Source of the DNA: a virus
Reading direction: 5' to 3' (one strand)
Length of the DNA: 23,497 bases
IMG/VR virus record: IMGVR_UViG_3300029266_000838
Coordinates: 1 to 23,497 of that record
This document shows positions 12,836 through 19,287 of the stretch, piece after piece (within the stretch, counting starts at the first letter, position 1; each line of letters opens with the position of its first letter). Position numbers and translations under genes: made by a program. The notes under the pieces were generated by a model that was given only the letters and a program-made list of their open reading frames with translations, was not told the origin of the DNA and made no database searches.

Positions 12836-12993
12836 TACATCCACCCCATTTTTAAAGCAATATATGAAACAATGCACAATGCCAAAGCAAAGGGCTTTAA
12901 TACATACCAGCTAAACCATTCCATCCCATTCATATTACTGAAGTGCTTTTTGATCGAAACCCATTCTTTTATTAATCTATTCGCCATTGTCAT
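12835..12993 (-). CDS. Small membrane protein, one transmembrane helix (52 aa)
   Basis: A short gene whose ATG (12993, alternative 12987) lies inside the end of the 49-aa gene and whose stop overlaps the next start. The N-terminal half is basic and soluble (MTMANRLIKEWVSIKKHFSN). Residues about 29-50 (WYVLKPFALALCIVSYIALK) are a clear transmembrane helix. A single helix with a basic cytoplasmic-like N-terminus could be a holin-like, superinfection-exclusion or anchor protein; nothing in the sequence decides. It sits among small middle genes, not beside lysis genes. Confidence 0.7.
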   Translation of the reverse strand: MTMANRLIKEWVSIKKHFSNMNGMEWFSWYVLKPFALALCIVSYIALKMGWM

Positions 12994-13126
12994 AACCCCC
13001 TAAATGTTGCATAGGGTCTATGTTAGAAATATCACTTTCTATTGAGTTGATATACTCTCCATCGCCTATACATCTATTACCTAAAACATTGTCTAATTCT
13101 GCAACTAATCTATTTAGTTCATTCAT
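12977..13126 (-). CDS. Small phage protein of unknown function (49 aa)
   Basis: GGAG is six bases before ATG 13126. The protein is acidic: MNELNRLVAELDNVLGNRCI, GDGEYINSIESDISNIDPMQ, then HLGGYDNGE. It overlaps the membrane-protein gene by 17 bases. It is the first gene after hammerhead D, so cleavage would give its message a leader of 33 bases. Function unknown. Confidence 0.6.
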   Translation of the reverse strand: MNELNRLVAELDNVLGNRCIGDGEYINSIESDISNIDPMQHLGGYDNGE

Positions 13127-13154
13127 AATTTCTCCATTTTTAATTATATTTATT

Positions 13155-13219
13155 ACCTATATATGGAACTCCGGAGAGTCCCAAATTTCGCCACCTTTCA
13201 GTGTTGCTCGTCAGTAGGT
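13155..13219 (-). ncRNA. Type I hammerhead ribozyme D
   Basis: Minus strand. Stem I is ACCUA (13219-13215) with UAGGU (13159-13155). The core CUGACGA is at 13214-13208. Stem II is GC, an AA bulge, then CACU/GGUG closed by a GAAA tetraloop, ending GC. GAA is at 13189-13187. Stem III is 11 positions (13186-13176 with 13171-13161), ten paired, with loop UCCG. The triplet is AUA and the cut falls between 13160 and 13159. It differs from A-C in every stem yet keeps all invariant residues. It directly follows the stop codon of the 100-aa gene and precedes the 49-aa gene. Confidence 0.92.
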
Positions 13220-13522
13220 TTATCCTTTGTAAACTGATATTTTCCATGATGCGTAAGGTTCAGCTTCATGCCCTAGTTTTTCAAGTTCTTTCAAACCAAA
13301 AATCTTTTCTGCATTTTCCCATACCATATCTCCACCATAATCATCCCATGTTTCGTTGATGATGTCGTAACAGTAGCCACCATCAAAAAGAATCTCAACA
13401 TTTCCCTCTTCACATTCTCTGATTATTAAATCCTCCCAAATCTGCTTTGCAGTCAATATGCTCTCGTCAGCATATTTATTCACAGCCTTTGTTAAATGTT
13501 CAATTACTTTGTTTATTTTCAT
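13220..13522 (-). CDS. Phage protein of unknown function (100 aa)
   Basis: First gene of the leftward middle operon. ATGGAG precedes the ATG. It opens with a helix (MKINKVIEHLTKAVNKYADE) and continues SILTAKQIWEDLIIRECEEG, then acidic and aromatic stretches (YCYDIINETWDDYGGDMVWE) and a C-terminal KLGHEAEPYASWKISVYKG. No family recognised. Its leader (UAGGUAAUAA at 13559-13550) resembles the leader left after cleavage by hammerhead D. Confidence 0.6.
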   Translation of the reverse strand: MKINKVIEHLTKAVNKYADESILTAKQIWEDLIIRECEEGNVEILFDGGYCYDIINETWDDYGGDMVWENAEKIFGLKELEKLGHEAEPYASWKISVYKG

Positions 13523-13569
13523 AATATATTTTCTCCATTAAATTAAAATTATTACCTATATTTTATCGC

Positions 13570-13992
13570 TTTGGGATTAGCTACTCTTCACACTTACAAG
13601 TTTAGTCCCTAGAGACAAGCAAGTTACACGCCGGTTTATCACCAGCATAGCCTTAGCACACATCGATATCCTTGAGTTTTGTGTCCTGTAGGGCTTAAAC
13701 TCTCCGGAAACCATCCAAACCTTTAGTCTTGCTAAGACATTCGCATATGGACAGAGACGTTCTCAATTAAGCGACACTCTCTCAACCCAAGATAAACGCA
13801 CTAAGACATGATGTCCGGATTTTTCGTGGTGAGGATTTCTTGGTTACCTCTTTCTCGTTTAAGTCCCATGTATCGATTCAGGCTCTAGGCTTGAACCCTC
13901 GAACCATGTCATTGCGACTGGCTCTCATGGGGACTATGAGCATCCCACTAGGGTGTATTTGAAAAGGGGGCAAAATCGCCGTCAATCCCAAA
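13570..13992. ncRNA. Candidate 423-nt structured non-coding RNA
   Basis: There is no open frame of note on either strand across about 630 bases. By hand count 190 of 420 bases (13561-13980) are G or C, about 45%, well above neighbouring DNA. TTTGGGATT (13570-13578) is exactly complementary to AATCCCAAA (13984-13992), closing the ends. Inside are GAGTTT/AAACTC (13674-13679, 13697-13702), GTCTT/AAGAC (13726-13738), and a three-way junction: AGTCCC-ATG (13862-13870) with CAT-GGGACT (13926-13935) encloses hairpins at 13877-13895 and 13904-13921. The 13877-13895 hairpin has eight pairs, two of them G-U only on the plus strand. Strand is therefore more likely plus, but one hairpin (13630-13646) favours minus. 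Class unknown. Confidence 0.6.
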
Positions 13993-14049
13993 TGACAAAT
14001 GCATCTTAGTTTATTACCCCACAAATGACAAGGATTAAATGATATATAT

Positions 14050-14075
14050 GTTCATCTAATGTTCGCTGTGTGAAC
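14050..14075 (+). promoter_or_regulatory. SOS (LexA) box array before the small terminase gene
   Basis: GTTC (14050-14053), seven bases, GTTC (14061-14064) is the alphaproteobacterial LexA site GTTC-N7-GTTC. The spacer ATCTAAT contains a -10-like TCTAAT. A third half-site GAAC (14072-14075) follows after another seven bases, giving three half-sites at an 11-base period. A 6-bp hairpin (14083-14097) follows. It lies about 95 bases before the TerS start. Confidence 0.75.
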
Positions 14076-14082
14076 TAGTGTT

Positions 14083-14097
14083 GCTTACGAAGTAAGC
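14083..14097 (+). other. Short hairpin after the SOS box array
   Basis: GCTTAC-GAA-GTAAGC, a perfect 6-bp stem with a three-base loop, in the leader of the late operon. Confidence 0.5.
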
Positions 14098-14144
14098 GTA
14101 TGATTGGGTTTAGGCATATATAAACATATGTAAAATAAATTAAA

Positions 14145-14160
14145 TATTAATAGGTTAATA
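14145..14160. repeat. 16-bp palindrome, copy 8 (one mismatch)
   Basis: TATTAATAGGTTAATA, ending seven bases before the TerS ATG. It occupies the usual ribosome binding site position; no other Shine-Dalgarno sequence is visible there apart from AGG within it. Confidence 0.75.
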
Positions 14161-14167
14161 GACATAT

Positions 14168-14647
14168 ATGAGTAGTAAAGATAAAGATAAGGGTAACAAT
14201 AAGGTAACAAGTATTGATGGGTTAACACCTAAGCAAGAGAAGTTTATACAAGGGGTACTATCAGGCATGACTGCTAGTGAGTCATATCGCAATTCATATA
14301 GTACCAAGAACATGAAAGACAGTAGCATATGGAGAGAAGCATCAGTACTCATGAGCCACCCAAAGGTTTCCCAAAGGGTTAAGGCTGGATTCAAGAGGAA
14401 AGAGCAGTATGGGGTTAGTACAGCCCTCTCTCTTAGACAGTTCGTCACAGATCAATTGATTAAAGAAGCCAAGGATATTAATAACAATGAGTCAGCTAGG
14501 ATTAGGGCATTGGAAATGATTGGCAAGATATCAGAGGTAGCATTGTTTACTGATAGAGTTGAGACCACTAACAATAACAGGACAAGCGACGAGATCAAGT
14601 TAGAGTTGGAGCAAAAGATTCATGAACTGTTTGCTGGTAACAACTAG
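14168..14647 (+). CDS. terS: Terminase small subunit
   Basis: A 159-residue protein. After a polar N-terminus comes LTPKQEKFIQGVLSGMTASE, SYRNSYST, and SSIWREASVLMSHPKVSQRV. This helix-turn-helix region, with L--KQ--F----L-G ... A---AG-S---A-VLL--P-V, is characteristic of small terminase subunits that bind the packaging site. A coiled helical region follows (ISEVALFTDRVETTNNNRTS, then an acidic helix). It is the first gene of the rightward packaging block and lies downstream of the SOS array and palindrome copy 8. The large subunit is not adjacent: a LexA-like gene lies between them. Confidence 0.85.
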   Translation: MSSKDKDKGNNKVTSIDGLTPKQEKFIQGVLSGMTASESYRNSYSTKNMKDSSIWREASVLMSHPKVSQRVKAGFKRKEQYGVSTALSLRQFVTDQLIKEAKDINNNESARIRALEMIGKISEVALFTDRVETTNNNRTSDEIKLELEQKIHELFAGNN

Positions 14648-14692
14648 TTGCTCATGCGTAGGCGTAGGAACTCTAAAAAAAAGGTAGCCAGA

Positions 14693-14712
14693 CCCCACCC
14701 ACTCCCACCCCC
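14693..14712 (-). other. G-quadruplex motif on the minus strand
   Basis: The plus strand has four C tracts of 4, 3, 3 and 5 bases separated by A, ACT and A. The minus strand thus has four G tracts with loops of 1, 3 and 1, an ideal quadruplex pattern that is out of place in AT-rich DNA. It follows the TerS gene by about 45 bases. Confidence 0.7.
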
Positions 14713-14788
14713 AGTATATAAAAATTTCGACTAGCTCCCTATACACACTGTTTTGCACAAATAATTTCATATTTTTCATATTCACATA

Positions 14789-14797
14789 GGGGGGGGG
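14789..14797 (+). other. Run of nine G followed by a T tract
   Basis: A homopolymer of nine G (14789-14797), then TA and eight T. It may be regulatory, or a site of length variation or sequencing error. Confidence 0.6.
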
Positions 14798-14843
14798 TAT
14801 TTTTTTTCTTCAACCTACTTACTGGTATCTTTTTTATATAAAT

Positions 14844-14858
14844 GTTCGTATAATGTTC
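14844..14858 (+). promoter_or_regulatory. SOS (LexA) box overlapping a -10 element
   Basis: GTTC-GTATAAT-GTTC is an exact GTTC-N7-GTTC site whose spacer holds a consensus TATAAT -10 (14849-14854). A repressor bound here would block the promoter. It lies 31 bases before the LexA-like gene start, suggesting autoregulation. Confidence 0.8.
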
Positions 14859-14871
14859 TAGGGTCCCCTAG
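14858..14871. promoter_or_regulatory. Palindrome CTAGGG-TC-CCCTAG beside the SOS box
   Basis: A 14-base inverted repeat directly abutting the SOS box. GGGTC/GACCC (14861-14865, 14871-14875) can also pair. Possible second operator or 5' end hairpin of the LexA-like message. Confidence 0.5.
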
Positions 14872-14889
14872 ACCCCTATAGGAATATTT

Positions 14890-15144
14890 ATGACAAAAAA
14901 GCAATTACTAGTACTGGAAGCAATAGAAAGCCATTGGAAGCAATACAGTTGTGGACCATCATTACAATCAATAGCAGAAGCTGTAGGAGTATCTTCTAAA
15001 AGTACTATACACGCTATGATTAAAAGATTAGAAGAGGGTGGCTGGGTTACTATGCAACCTAATAGATGGCGTACAGTTATGAGTACTAGAAATAGTCCAT
15101 TTAAAAACTTTAATAAAAGCCTTGACGAACAAGTGAAGATATGA
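14890..15144 (+). CDS. LexA-type winged-helix DNA-binding domain, no protease domain
   Basis: An 84-residue protein that is essentially the N-terminal domain of LexA: MTKKQLLVLEAIESHWKQYS, GPSLQSIAEAVGVSSKSTIH at about 22-41, then MIKRLEEGGWVTMQPNRWRT. LexA proteins share L--Q--VL--I, the PS--EIA-A-G--S-STVH recognition helix and a RLE-KG-I wing. The S24 peptidase domain that lets LexA cleave itself is absent: the gene ends about 20 residues after the wing. AGGA precedes the ATG. An alphaproteobacterial SOS box lies in its promoter. It could compete with host LexA, act as a non-cleavable repressor of the same sites, or read the nearby CTAG repeats. Confidence 0.85.
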   Translation: MTKKQLLVLEAIESHWKQYSCGPSLQSIAEAVGVSSKSTIHAMIKRLEEGGWVTMQPNRWRTVMSTRNSPFKNFNKSLDEQVKI

Positions 15145-15180
15145 AACTATGTACAAAATAGGGAGATTTATCGGTTTATC

Positions 15181-15265
15181 TAGTTTAAAACTAACTAGTA
15201 GAACACTAGCTAGTATTAAACTAAGTTTTATATATAGTTTTATACTAGATACTAGTATTAAACTA
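15181..15265. repeat. Cluster of CTAG-flanked repeats before TerL
   Basis: CTAGTATTAAACTA occurs at 15210-15223 and 15252-15265. A variant in the opposite orientation, TAGTTTTATACTAG, lies at 15235-15248, and a related TAGTTTAAAACTA at 15181-15193. The 14-mer is the inverse of the pair before the primase-helicase gene. The 209-base gap between the LexA-like gene and TerL holds nothing else convincing; a 70-codon frame across it is judged spurious. Confidence 0.7.
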
Positions 15266-15353
15266 GAAGAGTTTTGTGGTGCTTCTAATTATATTTTTAC
15301 ATACTCCAACAAAGTTACTACTCCATACTTTGTTTTTTTAGGAGTGCCACACT

Positions 15354-16841
15354 TTGATTGATCTAGACAAATTAACAAGTTTGCCCGAAGAACAACAAAA
15401 AGCTTTATTGGATTTACTTGACGATTATAAAAATACAAAGAATCAAGAACAATCAGCAGAACATTTTTTATTTTTTGCAAAAGAAATGTGGAGTGCTTTC
15501 ATTGAAGGTTACCATCATAAGATTATGGCTGATGCCTTTGACGATGTTAAGAATGGTAAATTAAAAAGATTAATAATAAACATGCCACCTAGACATACTA
15601 AGTCTGAGTTTGCATCTTATTTATTACCTGCATGGTTTTTAGGTTGCTTTCCTGAAAAAAAAATAATCCAAGTTGCTCATACTGCAGAGTTGGCAGTTGG
15701 TTTTGGTAGGAAAGTTAGAAACCTTGTTGGTTCTGCAGATTACAAAAGAGTATTTCCTAATGTTGGATTACAATCGGATTCAAAAGCTGCTGGTCGTTGG
15801 AATACGAACAAGGGTGGTGATTACTTTGCGATTGGTATAGGTGGAGCAGTTACTGGTAAAGGTGCTGATTTGCTTATTATAGATGACCCTCATTCAGAAC
15901 AAGAAGGACAAAGTGGAGACCCTTCTGTATTTGATAAGGTTTATGAATATTATACTTCTGGTCCTCGTCAGCGTCTCCAACCCGGAGGTGCAATCATCAT
16001 TGTTATGACAAGATGGCACAAACGAGACTTGACCGGACAAATTTTAAAAGCTTCTACTCAAAGAGAAGGTTCTGATGATTGGAAAGTTATAGAGTTCCCA
16101 GCTATATTGCCATCAGGTAAAAGTCTATGGCAAGAGTTTTGGGACATTAAAGAATTAGAAAAATTACGAGCTGAGTTACCTGTAGCCAAATGGTCTGCAC
16201 AATACCAGCAAGACCCTACATCGGAAGGTGCTGCCATAATCAAGAGAGAGTGGTGGAAAGTTTGGGAAGATGAGAAGCCTCCTGAGTGTGAATTTGTAAT
16301 ACAGTCATGGGACACAGCATTTTTAAAAACACAGCGTTCTGACTACTCTGCGTGTACCACATGGGGTGTTTTCTATAAACCAGACGATGATGGAGTTACA
16401 CAACCACAAGTTATATTATTGGATGCTTACAAAGAAAGACTAGAGTTTCCTGATTTAAAAAAGAAAGCTTTTGAAATGTATAACGATTGGCAACCTGAAG
16501 CATTTGTTGTTGAAGCTAAAGCAGCAGGTCTGCCTTTGATATTTGAATTAAGGCAAATGGGCATACCAGTATCAGAATATACACCAAGCAGAGGTAATGA
16601 TAAGATAGCTAGGGTTAATGCTGTTGCAGATTTATTTGCATCTGGAATTGTTTGGGCACCTGATAGAAGATTTTCAGAAGAAGTGATTGAAGAATTTGCT
16701 TCATTCCCTTCAGGTGAACATGACGATTTAGTAGATTCTTCTACACAAGCATTATTAAGATTTAGACAAGGTGGATTTATACCTTTACACTCAGACGAAG
16801 AAGATGAAGACTTACCACCACGAGACGCTAACTACTACTAG
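15354..16841 (+). CDS. terL: Terminase large subunit
   Basis: A 495-residue packaging motor. ATPase: MPPRHTKS at 77-84 (Walker A variant), LLIIDDPH at 173-180 (Walker B with adjacent acid), VMTRWH at 217-222 (coupling motif). RNase H-like nuclease: QSWDTAF from 317 with the first aspartate, VEAKAAG at 386-392, and HDDLVDS at 456-462 with the last acids. This is the normal domain order for cutting and pumping DNA into the procapsid. The start is TTG at 15354, nine bases after GGAG; no ATG fits. The portal gene follows after eight bases with GGAG. Confidence 0.94.
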   Translation: MIDLDKLTSLPEEQQKALLDLLDDYKNTKNQEQSAEHFLFFAKEMWSAFIEGYHHKIMADAFDDVKNGKLKRLIINMPPRHTKSEFASYLLPAWFLGCFPEKKIIQVAHTAELAVGFGRKVRNLVGSADYKRVFPNVGLQSDSKAAGRWNTNKGGDYFAIGIGGAVTGKGADLLIIDDPHSEQEGQSGDPSVFDKVYEYYTSGPRQRLQPGGAIIIVMTRWHKRDLTGQILKASTQREGSDDWKVIEFPAILPSGKSLWQEFWDIKELEKLRAELPVAKWSAQYQQDPTSEGAAIIKREWWKVWEDEKPPECEFVIQSWDTAFLKTQRSDYSACTTWGVFYKPDDDGVTQPQVILLDAYKERLEFPDLKKKAFEMYNDWQPEAFVVEAKAAGLPLIFELRQMGIPVSEYTPSRGNDKIARVNAVADLFASGIVWAPDRRFSEEVIEEFASFPSGEHDDLVDSSTQALLRFRQGGFIPLHSDEEDEDLPPRDANYY

Positions 16842-16849
16842 GAGATTAA

Positions 16850-19285
16850 ATGGCAGAGAAACCATTACAGACACCGGAAAAATTTGTTGAAGATTCACCA
16901 TTAGAAATATTAATTACTAATCCTGATGAAGTATCTGTTATGTCTGAAGAAGGCGGAATGATTATAGATTTTGACGAAGGCTCTGAAAACGAAACAGAAA
17001 ACTTTGACGATAATATCGCAGATTTTATGGATAAAAACGAACTTGAGTCATTGTCAAATGAACTAGTAGGTTATTATAATTCAGACAGAGAATCTCGTAG
17101 TGACTGGGAACAAACTTATACAAAAGGATTAGACCAGTTAGGTTTAAAACAAGAAGAACGAACAGTTCCTTGGAATGGTGCTTGTGGTGTATTCCATCCC
17201 TTACTAACTGAATCAGTTGTAAGATTTCAAGCAGAAGCTATTACAGAACTATTTCCAGCTAAAGGACCAGTAGATACCAAAATAATTGGTGAACTAACTA
17301 CAGAAAAACAAGAACAATCAGAAAGAGTTAAAGATTATCTTAATTATCTATTAACTGAAAAAATGAGTGAATACAGAACTGAAACCGAAAAGATGTTATT
17401 TAATTTGCCATTGGCAGGTTCTGCTTTTCGTAAAGTATATTATGACCCAACATTAAATAGACCAGCTAGTATGTTTGTACCGGCAGAAGATTTTGTTGTA
17501 AGTTATGGTGCATCTGACCTTACTACTTGCGACAGAGCAACTCATGTAATGAAGAAAAGCACTAATGATATTAGAAAGCTACAGGTAGTTGGTTTTTATA
17601 GAGATATTGAATTACAAACACCATCAGCTAATCATTCAAATATACAAAGTAAATATGACGAATTAACAGGTGATAGCTCATCATATGACTATGACCAAAG
17701 ACATACTGTTTTAGAAATGCATGTTGACCTTGACTTAGAAGGTTTTGAAGACATGAAAGACGAAGAAGCAACAGGTATAGCATTACCTTATGTTGTCACA
17801 CTAGATTATCAATCAGGTACTATTCTTTCTATTCGTAGAAATTTTTTAGAAGAAGACCTACAGAAAAAACGAAGAGATCACTTCGTTCATTATCAATACC
17901 TACCCGGAATGGGATTTTATGGTTTTGGTCTAATACATCTTATAGGCGGAATAGCTAAATCAGCTACAAGTTTATTAAGACAGTTGGTTGATGCAGGAAC
18001 TCTCAGTAACTTACCGGGTGGTTTAAAATCCAGAGGATTAAGAATCAAAGGCGATGATACCCCTATCATGCCGGGTGAGTTTAGAGATGTAGATGTGCCC
18101 GGTGGTGCCATCAAAGATAACATAGCCTTCCTTCCTTACAAGGAACCTTCGTCTACTTTGTATTCTCTTTTACAAAACTTAGTAGATGAGGGAAGAAGGT
18201 TTGCTTCATTAGCAGATATGAAAGTGTCTGATATGAATAGTCAGGCTCCTGTTGGCACCACATTGGCACTTTTAGAAAGGTCTTTAAAAGTTATGGGTTC
18301 AGTACAAGCTAGAATACATAACTCTTTAAAACAAGAATTAAAAATATTATCAAGAATAATATTCGATCATGGACCAACAGAATATCCTTATGATATTAAA
18401 GGTAAAGAACTTGTATCAGAAGACTTTGATAGTAAAGTAGATATAGTTCCTGTGTCTGACCCTAATGCTGCTACAAAAGCTCAAAGAATAATGCAGTATC
18501 AAGCAGCACTTCAGTTATCACAACAAGCACCTCAAATGTATAACATGCAAGAGCTACACAGACAGATGCTTGATGTACTAGGTATTAGAGATGCTGATAA
18601 AATAGTTCCATTAGAAACTGAAATAGAACCAACAGACCCTGTTTCAGAAAATATGAATATGATGAATGGCAAACCTACTAAAGCATTTATGTATCAAGAC
18701 CATGAAGCTCATATCAAAGTACATATGGCTGCTATGCAAGACCCTAAAATTAGAGAACTAGTTGGTCAAAGTCCAAATGCTTCATCTATTATGGCTGCAT
18801 TTTCAGAGCATGTAACAGAACATATAGCATTTCAATATAGAAAAGAAATTGAAAAACAAATGGGTGTACCTCTTCCACCTCCTAATGAACCATTACCGGA
18901 AGATGTTGAATTACAATTATCACAACTTGTGTCTGAAGCTGCTGAAAGAGTACTAGCAGATAGTCAAGCTGAGAAACGACAAAAAGAAGTTCAAGAAAAA
19001 CTTGAAGACCCTGTTGTACAGCAACGAGAAAAAGAATTACAAATTAGAGAACAACAAGTTCAAAGCAAAATGCAAAGCGATTCTATGAAAATTTCAGCAG
19101 ACCTTGAGAAGTCAAAAGCTAATCAAGAAATAGAAAAAGAAAGAATTTCATCACAAGAAAGAATAGCTGGTGCACAGATTGGATTTAAGGCTGCAAGTGA
19201 AAATGCAAAATTAAGTAGCAAAGAACAGTTAGAAGGTGTTAAGATTGGTAAAGAGATAGTAGAAACATTGTTTGAAAATAAATAA
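16850..19285 (+). CDS. Portal protein
   Basis: An 811-residue protein directly after TerL, as portals usually are. Recognisable segments are LVGYYNSDRESRSDWEQTYT, VPWNGACGVFHPLLTESVVR, QAEAITELFPAKGPV, LLFNLPLAGSAF-type helix-turn regions, and FVHYQYLPGMGFYGFGLIHL with GTLSNLPGGLKSRGLRIKGD. These match the large portal family of marine tailed phages. The last 110 residues are Q/E/K-rich (QREKELQIREQQVQSKMQSD) and probably form a coiled-coil or helical barrel extension, as in long portals such as that of P22. Twelve copies would form the vertex ring through which TerL pumps DNA. Confidence 0.88.
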   Translation: MAEKPLQTPEKFVEDSPLEILITNPDEVSVMSEEGGMIIDFDEGSENETENFDDNIADFMDKNELESLSNELVGYYNSDRESRSDWEQTYTKGLDQLGLKQEERTVPWNGACGVFHPLLTESVVRFQAEAITELFPAKGPVDTKIIGELTTEKQEQSERVKDYLNYLLTEKMSEYRTETEKMLFNLPLAGSAFRKVYYDPTLNRPASMFVPAEDFVVSYGASDLTTCDRATHVMKKSTNDIRKLQVVGFYRDIELQTPSANHSNIQSKYDELTGDSSSYDYDQRHTVLEMHVDLDLEGFEDMKDEEATGIALPYVVTLDYQSGTILSIRRNFLEEDLQKKRRDHFVHYQYLPGMGFYGFGLIHLIGGIAKSATSLLRQLVDAGTLSNLPGGLKSRGLRIKGDDTPIMPGEFRDVDVPGGAIKDNIAFLPYKEPSSTLYSLLQNLVDEGRRFASLADMKVSDMNSQAPVGTTLALLERSLKVMGSVQARIHNSLKQELKILSRIIFDHGPTEYPYDIKGKELVSEDFDSKVDIVPVSDPNAATKAQRIMQYQAALQLSQQAPQMYNMQELHRQMLDVLGIRDADKIVPLETEIEPTDPVSENMNMMNGKPTKAFMYQDHEAHIKVHMAAMQDPKIRELVGQSPNASSIMAAFSEHVTEHIAFQYRKEIEKQMGVPLPPPNEPLPEDVELQLSQLVSEAAERVLADSQAEKRQKEVQEKLEDPVVQQREKELQIREQQVQSKMQSDSMKISADLEKSKANQEIEKERISSQERIAGAQIGFKAASENAKLSSKEQLEGVKIGKEIVETLFENK

Positions 19286-19287
19286 TT

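Noticed and set aside
13570-13992. Possible tRNA or tmRNA in the GC-raised region
   Set aside because: GGTTCGAGGGTTCAAGCC on the minus strand recalls a T-loop, but no acceptor, D-arm or anticodon pairing fits on either strand.
15149-15361. A 70-codon plus-strand open frame before TerL
   Set aside because: It lacks a good ribosome binding site, runs through the CTAG repeats, has low-complexity S/L/T/I composition, and overlaps the TerL start. Judged a chance frame.
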